From NCBI RefSeq assembly GCF_050908845.1, contig NZ_CP194171.1:1240001-1304000 (forward strand): a DNA stretch of 64,000 nucleotides. The letters run 5' to 3'. Position 1 is the stretch's first letter; every line of letters starts with the position of its first letter. Both the position numbers and the translations under genes were made by a program. Positions 15,997 to 24,069 of this stretch are shown piece by piece. This DNA is from Marinobacterium_D sp050908845 (lineage in GTDB: Bacteria; Pseudomonadota; Gammaproteobacteria; Pseudomonadales; Balneatricaceae). The notes under the pieces were generated by a model that worked only from the letters and a program-made list of their open reading frames with translations, was not told the DNA's origin and made no database searches.

Positions 15997-16629
15997 ATGA
16001 AACGACGCCAACTTATTCAGGCCGGGCTTGCCGGTGCCGCAGGTCTGCTTGCCGCCAGGGGGACTAGCGCCAACGCAGTATCAACCGATACCTCAGCCGC
16101 TGCCACAGAGAAGCCCTACCGCACCGATATCAAAACCCTCGCGATTGTCTCGCATCCTTACCCGGAGCGTTCGGTGATGACCAGGGGGATGCAGCAGGCG
16201 GCTGAGAGTGTTGATGGTGTGATCGTGCGTAATCTTGAAACGCTGTACGGGTTCGATACCCGCGCTATCGATGCACAGCGCGAGAAGGAGATTACCCGCC
16301 AGGTCGAGCGGATCGTGTTTATGTTCCCGACTCACTGGTTCAACATCACGCCGATGATGAAAGCCTACCTCAACGATGTCTGGGGCAGCGTAGGGCCGGG
16401 ACTCTGGCAGGGCAAGGAGATGCTGCTGGTCACCACCGCTGCCGGTAGTAGCTCTACCTACGGTGAGTCCGGCCGCATCGGCGTGAGGCTGGAAGATGTG
16501 TTCCTGCCGATGAAGGCCAGCGCCCTGCACGCGGGCATGACCTACCTGGAGCCACTGGCGTTTCAGGCGATCTCCCGCTCCGAGCTGCCGGAGTATCAGC
16601 AGCAGTTAATCGAGCGCCTGCAACGCTGA
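15997..16629 (+). CDS. Tat-exported flavodoxin-fold NAD(P)H:quinone oxidoreductase-like protein
   Basis: A 210-aa protein. Residues 1-26 look like a Tat signal (MKRRQLIQAGLAGAAGLLAA, twin arginine then a hydrophobic stretch and small residues). The remainder is the flavodoxin-like KefF/MdaB family: TLAIVSHPYPERSVMTRGM, the IVFMFPTHWFNITPMMKAYLNDVW core and LLVTTAAGSSSTYGESG for FMN/FAD contacts. Family members reduce quinones with NAD(P)H in the cytoplasm. Export of a folded flavoprotein is uncommon here, since NAD(P)H is absent from the periplasm. It stands alone between two terminator/pseudogene regions and its 3' end overlaps the antisense glycerate kinase remnant by 24 bp. Confidence 0.85.
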   Translation: MKRRQLIQAGLAGAAGLLAARGTSANAVSTDTSAAATEKPYRTDIKTLAIVSHPYPERSVMTRGMQQAAESVDGVIVRNLETLYGFDTRAIDAQREKEITRQVERIVFMFPTHWFNITPMMKAYLNDVWGSVGPGLWQGKEMLLVTTAAGSSSTYGESGRIGVRLEDVFLPMKASALHAGMTYLEPLAFQAISRSELPEYQQQLIERLQR

Positions 16630-16830
16630 GGTTGGCGCGTTAATGTCTGAGAGCTTGAGCAGCCGGGCCAGGCTTTGCGCCGAGAACCTGAGATTCTCGG
16701 CGCCCCACTTCAATGCGTCCTCCAGAGTGCTGGCGCCGGTTAGGATGCTGAATACCGCAGTGATGCCTTTATCCCGGACTGCGTCGATATCGGGGCCGAC
16801 GGAGCCGGCGAGTCCCGGCGGCTTATCATC
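16606..16830 (-). pseudogene. C-terminal remnant of a glycerate kinase gene
   Basis: The minus-strand frame reads GLAGSVGPDIDAVRDKG, then ITAVFSILTGASTLEDALKW and NLRFSAQSLARLL before a stop. This matches the C-terminal end of GarK/GlxK-type glycerate 2-kinases. The upstream side breaks off at the pentanucleotide repeat 16835-16864, so only about 70 codons remain. Glycerate kinase belongs to the serine cycle of C1 assimilation. The neighbouring PEP carboxylase remnant suggests that a former cluster has decayed here. Confidence 0.65.
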
Positions 16831-16834
16831 TGAT

Positions 16835-16864
16835 TTTCCTTTCCTTTCCTTTCCTTTCCTTTCC
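16835..16864. repeat. Pentanucleotide repeat (TTTCC)6
   Basis: There are six perfect tandem copies of TTTCC at the broken end of the glycerate kinase remnant. Such tracts are prone to slippage; here no intact reading frame depends on it. Confidence 0.95.
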
Positions 16865-16929
16865 TTGCTTTTAGAGCCTGCTGCGGTAACCGCGTAGGAG
16901 ATCCTGCCCGGCTAGCGACAGGGCGATCG

Positions 16930-17343
16930 AAGACGCTCAGGGCTGGGCTCATCAGCAGAGTTTGCAGCAGTTGTTCAGCGATTTAGGCCTCTTTAAGTCG
17001 TATGTAGACATGTTGGGGATGGTTCTGGCTAAAGCGGACCCTGAAATTGCCCATTATTATCAGCAGCAATTGGTTAGCCTCGGTATGGCCCGTTGGGAGA
17101 GCAGCTGATAGAGCGGCTTCGTAACTGCCAGAACCTGATTGAGCGGTTAAGAAAGCGCGAGGTTTACGGGATAAGGGTGCAGTTCGGGCGTCTTTTGATG
17201 TCTGTAAAACCTACATCGACCCGCTTCATTACCTGCAGGCGGAGCTGCTGTTGAGAGACAGGAACAGCCCCTGCGAAGCCGTCGACTTCGCCTTGATGGT
17301 GACCAGGACGGGTATAGCAACAGGTATGAGAAATACGGGTTAA
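16930..17343 (+). pseudogene. ppc: C-terminal remnant of phosphoenolpyruvate carboxylase
   Basis: Three frames together spell the end of PEP carboxylase. The first is LFKSYVDMLGMVLAKADPEI plus AHYYQQQLV (about 16985-17090). The second is EQLIERLRNCQNLIERLRKR after a frameshift near 17100. The third is TYIDPLHYLQAELL ... FALMVTRTGIATGMRNTG and the natural stop at 17343. The last five residues are the diagnostic PEPC terminus carrying the catalytic region. The rest of the roughly 900-codon gene is missing. From 17344 to 17498 there is only the presumed pntA leader. Confidence 0.8.
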
Positions 17344-17498
17344 AAGTTCTATTTGTGAAAAGGAAGCTATGCAGCAGGCTATAGCGTTTCGGAAACGCCA
17401 ATGGCCCGTTCACAGCTTCCTGCAACTTAATCCTTTAACCGCATCGTTTTGTTTTTCGATGAAATCCCCTGTTTAGAAAAACTGGAGACTTGAGAATA

Positions 17499-19061
17499 AT
17501 GAAAATAGGCATCCCCAGAGAGGTGGAAGAGGGCGAACGCCGCGTAGCGTTAACGCCTGAAGTTGCCACTCAGCTGCACAAGCTGGGCTTCTCTCTAGCG
17601 ATTGAAACCCAGGCGGGGGCAGCCGCCAGTTTCGACGACGAGCAGTATCGCGCTGCCGGTGTCGAGATTGTCGAAGACCCACGTGAACTGTGGAAAAACT
17701 CCGACATCATCATGAAGGTTCGCCCGCCCAAGGAGCACCCGGAGCTGGGCTTCTACGGTGTCGAGATGCTGGGCAAGGGACAGACGCTGATCAGCTTCAT
17801 GTACCCGGCGATGAACCAGGAGATGCTGCAGGACCTGTCGAAACATGGTGTGACCGCGCTGGCGGTGGACTCCGTGCCGCGTATCTCCCGTGCCCAGAAG
17901 ATGGATGCGCTGAGCTCCATGGCCAACATCGCTGGTTACCGTGCGGTGGTGGAAGCGGCGCAGCATTTCGGTCGCTTCTTCACCGGCCAGATTACCGCAG
18001 CGGGCAAGGTGCCGCCGGCCAAGGTGCTGGTGATCGGTGCCGGTGTGGCCGGTCTTGCGGCGATCGGTGCGGCGAAAAGCATGGGCGCCATCGTGCGTGC
18101 CTTCGATACCCGGCCTGAGGTTAAAGAGCAGGTCGAGAGTATGGATGCCGAATTCCTCATGCTCGATTTCGACGATGAGGATGGCGCCGGCGAGGGCGGT
18201 TATGCCAAGACCATGAGCCCCGAGTTTATCAAGGCGGAGATGGATCTGTTCGCGGCCCAAGCGGCCGAGGTGGATATCATCATTACTACCGCACTGATTC
18301 CGGGCAAACCGGCGCCGGAGCTGATCACCGAGCGTATGGTTGCCAACATGAAACCGGGCAGCGTGATTGTCGATCTGGCAGCGGAAGCGGGCGGTAACTG
18401 CAAGCTGACCGAAGCCAACAAGGTGGTCGTCAAACACGGCGTGACCCTGATCGGTTACACCAACCTGCCGAGCCGTCTGGCGGCCCAGGCAAGTCAGCTG
18501 TACGCCACCAACCTGCGTCACCTGTTGACCGATCTCTGCCCGGAGAAGAACGGCGAGATCGTCGTCAACATGGAAGACGAGGTGATTCGCGGTGCCACCG
18601 TGGTGAAAGAGGGCGAAGTTACATGGCCGCCACCCGCACCGCGTATCTCGCTGGCGCCGAAGGAAGATATCGGCATCAAGTCCAAGGCAGAGCTGGAAAA
18701 GGCTGAGCCGAAAAAGGCGCATCCGCTGGCGTTCCTGGCACCGCTGGCGCTGGCCGGCCTGGCCCTGTTTGGTCTGGGTTCCGTGGCACCGCCTGAGTTT
18801 CTCGGCCACCTGACCGTGTTCGTGCTTTCCTGCTTTATCGGTTACATGGTGATCTGGGGTGTATCCCACTCCCTGCATACGCCGCTGATGAGCGTCACCA
18901 ACGCCATCAGTAGCATCATCGTTATCGGCGCCCTGATACAGATATCCAGCGACAGTCCGCTGGTGGTGATTCTGGCGACGCTGGCTGTGTTTATCACCAG
19001 TATCAACATCGTCGGCGGCTTTGCCGTCACCCAGCGCATGCTGCGGATGTTCAGGAAATAA
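17499..19061 (+). CDS. pntA: Proton-translocating NAD(P) transhydrogenase subunit alpha
   Basis: A 520-aa protein. Residues 1-380 form the soluble NAD(H)-binding domain I (MKIGIPREVEEGERRVALTPE, the loop RISRAQKMDALSSMANIAGYRA, the Rossmann motif VIGAGVAGLAAIGAAKSMGA). About four transmembrane helices lie at 410-520. It is the fused-type alpha chain, slightly longer than E. coli PntA (510). ATG 17499 follows GGAG; a TTG at 17490 is in frame. With PntB it couples proton entry to NADPH formation from NADH. It forms an operon with pntB, 10 bp apart. Confidence 0.97.
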   Translation: MKIGIPREVEEGERRVALTPEVATQLHKLGFSLAIETQAGAAASFDDEQYRAAGVEIVEDPRELWKNSDIIMKVRPPKEHPELGFYGVEMLGKGQTLISFMYPAMNQEMLQDLSKHGVTALAVDSVPRISRAQKMDALSSMANIAGYRAVVEAAQHFGRFFTGQITAAGKVPPAKVLVIGAGVAGLAAIGAAKSMGAIVRAFDTRPEVKEQVESMDAEFLMLDFDDEDGAGEGGYAKTMSPEFIKAEMDLFAAQAAEVDIIITTALIPGKPAPELITERMVANMKPGSVIVDLAAEAGGNCKLTEANKVVVKHGVTLIGYTNLPSRLAAQASQLYATNLRHLLTDLCPEKNGEIVVNMEDEVIRGATVVKEGEVTWPPPAPRISLAPKEDIGIKSKAELEKAEPKKAHPLAFLAPLALAGLALFGLGSVAPPEFLGHLTVFVLSCFIGYMVIWGVSHSLHTPLMSVTNAISSIIVIGALIQISSDSPLVVILATLAVFITSINIVGGFAVTQRMLRMFRK

Positions 19062-19071
19062 GGGGCCGACA

Positions 19072-20475
19072 ATGAACTCAGGCATCATCACAGTTGCATA
19101 CATCGCCTCCAGCGCCCTGTTTATCATGGCGCTTGGCGGCTTGAGCCACCAAGAGAGTGCACGTCGCGGCAACTTCTACGGCATGCTCGGCATGGGCCTT
19201 GCGGTCCTGGTAACTATCGTCGGAATGGTCACCGAGAATCAGGTGTTCCTGATTGGCGGTATCGTCGTCGGCGGCATTATCGGCTGGATCCTGGCCAAGC
19301 GGGTCGAGATGACCCAGATGCCGGAACTGGTGGCGATTCTGCACAGCCTGGTAGGTCTTGCTGCGGTATTCGTCGGCTGGGCCAACGCCCTGGATCATGG
19401 CGTTAGCCTGAACAGTGTTGAGCAGGCGATTCACGCATCAGAAACCTATATCGGTATTCTGATCGGTGCACTGACCTTCTCCGGTTCGGTCTGTGCGTAT
19501 CTGAAGCTTGCCGCCAAGATCAGCGGCAAACCGCTGCAGCTGCCGGGGCGTCACCTGTTCAACCTCGGGCTCGGTGTGCTGGCGATCTGGTTTGGTGTTG
19601 AGTACGTGGCTGCGTCCCCGGATGGCGGCGCCATCTGGCTGGTGGCAATGACCATCATTGCACTGATTTTTGGTGTGCATATGGTTGTGGCGATCGGCGG
19701 TGCCGATATGCCGGTGGTCGTCTCCATGCTCAACAGCTACTCCGGCTGGGCGGCAGCTGCCATGGGCTTCATGCTCGGCAACGACCTGCTGATCGTGGTC
19801 GGCGCGCTGGTGGGCTCGAGCGGTGCGATCCTCAGCTACATCATGTGCAAGGCGATGAACCGCAAGTTCCTCAACGTTATCCTTGGTGGTTTCGGCAACA
19901 AGAGCAGTGGCGGTTCCGCCTCTGCGGGTGCGGCCGGCAGCGAAGAGGACATCAAGCCGATTGAAGCGGACGAAGCCGCCGATATGCTGGTGAACGCCAA
20001 GGAAGTGATGATCCTGCCCGGTTACGGCATGGCCGTGGCCCAGGCTCAGCACACCGTGTTCGAGATCAGCAAGAAGCTGCGCGACAAGGGCGTCAATGTA
20101 CGCTTCGGTATCCACCCGGTAGCGGGTCGTATGCCGGGCCACATGAACGTACTGCTGGCCGAGGCCAAGGTGCCTTACGATATCGTCTATGAAATGGACG
20201 AGATCAACGAAGACTTCCCGGATGTGGACGTCTCCGTGGTGATCGGCGCCAACGATATCGTCAACCCGGCCGCCCAGGAAGTTCCGGACAGCCCGATCGC
20301 CGGCATGCCGGTGCTGGAACCCTGGAAAGGCAAGGCCACCATCGTCCTCAAGCGTGGCATGAGCACCGGTTACGCCGGTGTGGATAACCCGCTGTTCTAC
20401 AAGGACAACACCCGCATGTTGTTCGGTGACGCGAAGGACAGTGTGGATTCTATCCTCAAGCTGTTGAGCGAGTGA
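19072..20475 (+). CDS. pntB: Proton-translocating NAD(P) transhydrogenase subunit beta
   Basis: A 467-aa protein (E. coli 462). The first 270 residues are hydrophobic with about nine transmembrane helices (MNSGIITVAYIASSALFIMA start, HGVSLN and NSYSGWAAAAMGFMLGNDLL). The C-terminal domain III binds NADP(H): ILPGYGMAVAQAQHTVFEI, GIHPVAGRMPGHMNVLLAEA, DVSVVIGANDIVNPAAQ and KRGMSTGYAGVDNPLF. ATG 19072 lies after AGGGG and restores normal length; the frame is open further upstream inside pntA. It completes the transhydrogenase with PntA. Confidence 0.97.
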   Translation: MNSGIITVAYIASSALFIMALGGLSHQESARRGNFYGMLGMGLAVLVTIVGMVTENQVFLIGGIVVGGIIGWILAKRVEMTQMPELVAILHSLVGLAAVFVGWANALDHGVSLNSVEQAIHASETYIGILIGALTFSGSVCAYLKLAAKISGKPLQLPGRHLFNLGLGVLAIWFGVEYVAASPDGGAIWLVAMTIIALIFGVHMVVAIGGADMPVVVSMLNSYSGWAAAAMGFMLGNDLLIVVGALVGSSGAILSYIMCKAMNRKFLNVILGGFGNKSSGGSASAGAAGSEEDIKPIEADEAADMLVNAKEVMILPGYGMAVAQAQHTVFEISKKLRDKGVNVRFGIHPVAGRMPGHMNVLLAEAKVPYDIVYEMDEINEDFPDVDVSVVIGANDIVNPAAQEVPDSPIAGMPVLEPWKGKATIVLKRGMSTGYAGVDNPLFYKDNTRMLFGDAKDSVDSILKLLSE

Positions 20476-20528
20476 TCGCTGTATCGGGTGGGAGTGCTGA
20501 GTCGCTTCCGCCTGATCAGGCTTGAAAA

Positions 20529-20568
20529 CAAAAACGGCCAGTCCTTTTGGGGACTGGCCGTTTTTGTT
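20529..20568. terminator. Bidirectional terminator between pntB and dctM
   Basis: A long near-perfect hairpin (AAAAACGGCCAGTCC ... GGACTGGCCGTTTTT) has A runs on one side and T runs on the other. It lies between convergent genes and can stop transcription from both. Confidence 0.9.
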
Positions 20569-20605
20569 TGAGCCGTTGGCAGGGCTTTCGTTTGAACGGT
20601 CTGGC

Positions 20606-21910
20606 CTACCAGGCGCCGACTACGTAGCCGAGTTTCTCAGGCAGCCAGAGTGCAAGTCCCGGTACCAGCATCACCAGCAGCAGGCTCACCGCCATCGACA
20701 GGACAAAGATCATGGTCCAGCCCAAGGTCTGTTCCAGCCGGATATTGGCGATTCTTGTGGTCACCATCAGGTTCACCGCCACCGGCGGTGTAAACTGGCC
20801 GATGGCGATGTTCATCGCCAGCAGGATACCGAACCAGACCGGGTTCCAGCCGAAGTGCTGCATCAGCGGCAGCAGGATCGGGATCAGGATCAGGTAGATC
20901 GAGATCGCGTCCAGCAGCATGCCCGCCAGCAGTACCAGCAGCATCACCAGCCCCAGCAGCACCCAGCCGTTTTCAGACAGGGACAGCATCGCCTCGGCCA
21001 AGTGACGGAAGGTACCCAGTGTCGTCCCGGCCCAGGCGAAGATCCCTGCCAGGGCGATGATGAACATGACGATACCGGAGGTGATGCCCGCTTCGCCCAT
21101 CAGGCGCCAGAGGTCTTTCAGCGTCAGTTTGCGGTAGATCAGCGTACCGACGATGACACCGTAAGCCACCGCGACCACGGCGGCTTCCGTCGGTGTGAAC
21201 AGGCCGGAGCGCAGACCGCCGAGAATAATCACCGGTGCGAACAGTGCCGGCAGGGCTTTACGGAAACTCTCACCCAGGGGCGGGCGTTCGGTGGTGTCCG
21301 GGTCTTCCCAGCCGTAGCGGCGGGCCAGCAGCCAGGCCGGCAGCAGCAGTGACAGGCCGGCCAGTACACCGGGAATCAGTCCGGCCGCGAACAGGGCGCG
21401 CAGGTCCACACCGGGAACCACGATGGAGTAGAGGATCAGTGCAATCGACGGCGGGATCAGGATCGCCGTAGAGGATGAGGCGGCGATCAGCGAGGCTGAG
21501 AACGGCTGTGGATAACCGGCGCGCTTCATGCTCGGCAGCATTACCATGGCGACGGCGGCTGCATCGGCGGGCCCCGAGCCGCTCATGCCACCCATGATCA
21601 GGCAGACCAGTACAACAACCACGGCAAGCCCGCCGTGGCGTGGCCCGATCAGTGCCTGGGCAAAGCGCACCAGGCTGGCGGCGACGCCGGCGTATTCGAA
21701 AATCAGGCCGGTGAGGATGAACAGCGGGATGGCGATCAGCGGGTATTTGGCCACGCTGTTATAGGTGTTGGTGCCCAGGGTGGCGAGCATATCCGGCGAC
21801 AGGCCGGCAAGGATTCCGACCATGCCGCCGATACCCAGTGAAATAGCTACTGGCGCACCGAGGATCAGGGCGAGCAGAAAGCCGCCAATCATCAGAATAT
21901 CAGGACTCAT
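20606..21910 (-). CDS. dctM: TRAP transporter large permease, DctM family
   Basis: A 434-aa inner-membrane protein with about 12 hydrophobic segments. DctM landmarks are visible: GAPVAISLGIGG near the N-terminus, YPLIAIPLFILTG, GGMSGSGPADAAAVAMVMLP, SSSTAILIPPSIALILYS, FTPTEAAVVAVAYG and PPVAVNLMVTTRIA. It is the sodium-coupled carrier of a TRAP system for a small organic acid. It is the last gene of dctPQM and overlaps dctQ by 11 bp. Confidence 0.95.
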   Translation of the reverse strand: MSPDILMIGGFLLALILGAPVAISLGIGGMVGILAGLSPDMLATLGTNTYNSVAKYPLIAIPLFILTGLIFEYAGVAASLVRFAQALIGPRHGGLAVVVVLVCLIMGGMSGSGPADAAAVAMVMLPSMKRAGYPQPFSASLIAASSSTAILIPPSIALILYSIVVPGVDLRALFAAGLIPGVLAGLSLLLPAWLLARRYGWEDPDTTERPPLGESFRKALPALFAPVIILGGLRSGLFTPTEAAVVAVAYGVIVGTLIYRKLTLKDLWRLMGEAGITSGIVMFIIALAGIFAWAGTTLGTFRHLAEAMLSLSENGWVLLGLVMLLVLLAGMLLDAISIYLILIPILLPLMQHFGWNPVWFGILLAMNIAIGQFTPPVAVNLMVTTRIANIRLEQTLGWTMIFVLSMAVSLLLVMLVPGLALWLPEKLGYVVGAW

Positions 21911-22394
21911 GCTGCTCTCCGCTATCAGCTTTGCCGGTGAGGCGATCGATCAGGTTCTGGGTCATGCGGATGATGATTGCCGCCGACAGGATCGGCAGCC
22001 AGATCACGTAGATCCAGTTGGGCAGGCCCAGCCCCGGCGAGAGTGATTCCCACTGGTACTCCTCCAGCGCGAAGGTGGAGCCGTACCAGGTGGCGGCACC
22101 GAGCACAGCGATGCCGGCGGCCCACTGCAGCAGATAAACCACAGGCAGCAGCGGGCGGGGCAGGTGGTGCTCGATCAGCTCGATGCGGATGTGCTGGTTA
22201 TCCCGAGCAGCCGCGGCGGCACCGGCAAAGGTCACGATCACCAGCAGGAAGACGGAGAACTCCTCGGTAAAGGCAAAGGAGGCATCGGTGGCGTAGCGCA
22301 CGACTACGTTACCGAGGCTGATAAGGCAAATAACAGTCAGTGCCAGCGCAGCCAGGAAACGTTCCGGCCGGGCCTTGGGCGGTCTGGATGACAT
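21900..22394 (-). CDS. dctQ: TRAP transporter small permease, DctQ family
   Basis: A 164-aa membrane protein with four hydrophobic helices. The central DctQ signature is VRYATDASFAFTEEFSVFLLV, with AAAARDNQHIRIELIEHHLP and a C-terminal GLPNWIYVIWLPI. ATG 22394 is chosen because GGAG lies upstream and the longer frame would run back through a hairpin terminator. DctQ bridges the binding protein and DctM. The gene is separated from dctP by about 210 bp holding a hairpin and a palindromic repeat. Confidence 0.9.
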   Translation of the reverse strand: MSSRPPKARPERFLAALALTVICLISLGNVVVRYATDASFAFTEEFSVFLLVIVTFAGAAAAARDNQHIRIELIEHHLPRPLLPVVYLLQWAAGIAVLGAATWYGSTFALEEYQWESLSPGLGLPNWIYVIWLPILSAAIIIRMTQNLIDRLTGKADSGEQHES

Positions 22395-22410
22395 GTAAAC
22401 TCCAGAAAGG

Positions 22411-22440
22411 AAAAAGCCCGCCGCGTGGTAACGGGCGGGC
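22411..22440 (-). terminator. Internal terminator/attenuator between dctP and dctQ
   Basis: On the minus strand there is GCCCGCC ... GGCGGGC followed by TTTTTCC, 17 bp upstream of the dctQ start codon. A hairpin placed after the binding-protein gene would lower permease expression relative to dctP, as is common in transporter operons. Function is inferred from position. Confidence 0.65.
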
Positions 22441-22472
22441 AGGATCAGTTTATAAAAAGTGCCCTCAGGCTT

Positions 22473-22598
22473 TTGAAAAGCGTTATCGAGGCAGCCGGAG
22501 CAAGGCAAAAACAGGCGAAAAAGCGGAGTTTAGTAAACTAAATGAGCATTTTGAGCCTGTTTTTAACGCCGCTACCGGCAACGCAGGTAGCTTTTCAA
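22473..22598. repeat. MITE-like palindromic repeat
   Basis: About 126 bp bounded by TTGAAAAGC and GCTTTTCAA. Nested inside are CAGGC ... GCCTG arms and a central TTTAG-taaa-CTAAA dyad, giving a long imperfect hairpin. There is no coding content. Its compact, self-complementary form between dctP and dctQ suggests a small mobile or REP-type element. A genome-wide copy count would decide. Confidence 0.6.
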
Positions 22599-22606
22599 TA
22601 GCCTGA

Positions 22607-23617
22607 TCAGTTGTTGCGGTTGGCCACCGCTTCCTTAGCTTCTTTGACCAGATCTTCACCGATCTTCGGAGCCCAGGTGTCGTAAACCGGCTTGGTCGCT
22701 TCAACAAAGGCTGCGTGCTGCTCCGGTGTCAGATCGATCACCTCGACGCCGCGCTCCTGGATTTTCGCCAGGGTGGCGTCCAGTTCGCTGCGGGACTTTT
22801 CAATCTCCCACTGACCGGCATCGATGGCGGCCTGTTTCAGCAGTGCCTGGTCGTCCGGTGAGAAGGTGCGCCATACACGGGTGCTGACAGCGAAGACCAG
22901 CGGGTCAGCCATGTAGTGCCAGCGGGTCAGGTATTTCTGGCCTACCTGGTCGATACGTGCCACGTCAAAAACAGACAGCGGGTTTTCCTGGCCGTCCACG
23001 GCGCCGGTGGTCAGTGCCGGCTTGGCATCGGCCCAGCTCATCTGGGTCGGGTTGGCGCCCAGGGTGGAAAAGGTGTCCTGGAACAGCGGTGACCCGACGA
23101 CGCGGATCTTAAGACCCTTCAGATCTTCCGGGTTGCTGATCGCCAGTTTGGAGTTGGACAGCTCGCGGAAGCCGTTCTCACCCCAGGCCAGCGGAGTGAC
23201 GCCGCGCTTTTCGATCGCCTGGAAGATTTTCTCGCCGGTTTCGCCCTGGGTGATCGCGTCGATCGCCTGGTGGTCCGGCATCAGGAATGGCAGTGAGAAC
23301 AGGTTCAGCTCCGGAACCTGGGGCGACCAGTTGATGGTGGAGCCGACGGCCATATCGATCAGACCTGAGCGCATGGCGGAGAACTCCTTGGTCTGATCGC
23401 CGGAGACCAGCTGAGCGCTGCTGTAGATCTTCATGTTGATGCGCCCTTCGGAGCGCTCGTTCACCAGCTCGACCCACTTCTCAGCGGCCTGTCCCCAGGG
23501 GAAGGCGGCGGGGAGCACGGTGGATACGGTGTATTCAGCCTTGTACTCGGCCTGGGCAAAGGGGCTGAGCAGCAGGCAGGAGGCTGCGGCTGCCAGCAGG
23601 GTGCGTCTTTTCAGCAT
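22607..23617 (-). CDS. dctP: TRAP transporter periplasmic substrate-binding protein, DctP family
   Basis: A 336-aa precursor. The signal peptide MLKRRTLLAAAASCLLLSPF ends AQA before EYKAEYTV. DctP features are FPWGQAAEKWVELVNERSEG, MKIYSSAQLVSGDQTKEFSAM, ELNLFSLPFLMPDHQA, LKIRVVGSPLFQDTFSTLGA and the ligand-contact stretch DGQENPLS, where this family usually has G.ENP. ATG 23617 is chosen for the signal peptide and an AAAAGGA ribosome site; the frame is open upstream. It delivers ligand to DctQM. The ligand is not identifiable, though the family mostly binds carboxylates. Confidence 0.95.
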   Translation of the reverse strand: MLKRRTLLAAAASCLLLSPFAQAEYKAEYTVSTVLPAAFPWGQAAEKWVELVNERSEGRINMKIYSSAQLVSGDQTKEFSAMRSGLIDMAVGSTINWSPQVPELNLFSLPFLMPDHQAIDAITQGETGEKIFQAIEKRGVTPLAWGENGFRELSNSKLAISNPEDLKGLKIRVVGSPLFQDTFSTLGANPTQMSWADAKPALTTGAVDGQENPLSVFDVARIDQVGQKYLTRWHYMADPLVFAVSTRVWRTFSPDDQALLKQAAIDAGQWEIEKSRSELDATLAKIQERGVEVIDLTPEQHAAFVEATKPVYDTWAPKIGEDLVKEAKEAVANRNN

Positions 23618-23959
23618 CGGGGCGTCCTTTTCGATCTTTTTGGGCATCGCTTCACAGAAAGCTGTTGTGCTTATTAACTGTGGGCAAGGCGGCACAATAT
23701 GCCGCAGCCCGTGGCGTTGGTAAAGCATTTGCCGGCCGCAACCTAGAGTAAGTGGCAGCTAGCACGAAAATCGATGCGTCAGCTCAAGTTGTGAACAAGC
23801 CTGGCACTGAAAGAGTGCGGGTCGAAGCGCGGCTCCTGGTTGGATTGTGCACTGTTCTGGATGTCGTGCCTCGTGCGGTGCACCTTTTTGGCTGGGTTTG
23901 TCTCTCTTTTTCCACAGGCGTTAGCACTTATTGCAAGTAATACAGAGGATTGGAGCAAG

Positions 23960-23977
23960 TTGGTCCGATGGTTGCTT
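23960..23977 (+). promoter_or_regulatory. Candidate sigma-54 promoter of amtB
   Basis: TTGGTCCGATGGTTGCTT carries the invariant GG and GC spaced by ten bases and the TTGCTT of the -12 box. Only two bases of the -24 box differ from the consensus. It lies about 95 bp before the amtB start codon, a normal place for an NtrC-activated nitrogen promoter. The remaining bases from 23618 to 24069 show no gene. Confidence 0.7.
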
Positions 23978-24069
23978 ATTCGTATTAAGAAATTAAATAT
24001 CCTTTGGGTAATAGTATGGCGGGTTCTGGTGTAGGCCGGAACACGTGAATGCACTGCGGAGACCGACCT

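Noticed and set aside
17595..19172. 525-codon open frame antisense to pntA
   Set aside because: His/Gln/Arg-rich content typical of an antisense shadow in GC-rich DNA; pntA is unambiguous.
20522..21352. 276-codon plus-strand frame over dctM
   Set aside because: Gln/His-rich low-complexity shadow; dctM on the minus strand has all family motifs.
23712..23727. Second GG-N10-GC site upstream of amtB
   Set aside because: TGGCGTTGGTAAAGCA lacks the TTGC -12 box and is 350 bp from the gene; the site at 23960 is far better.
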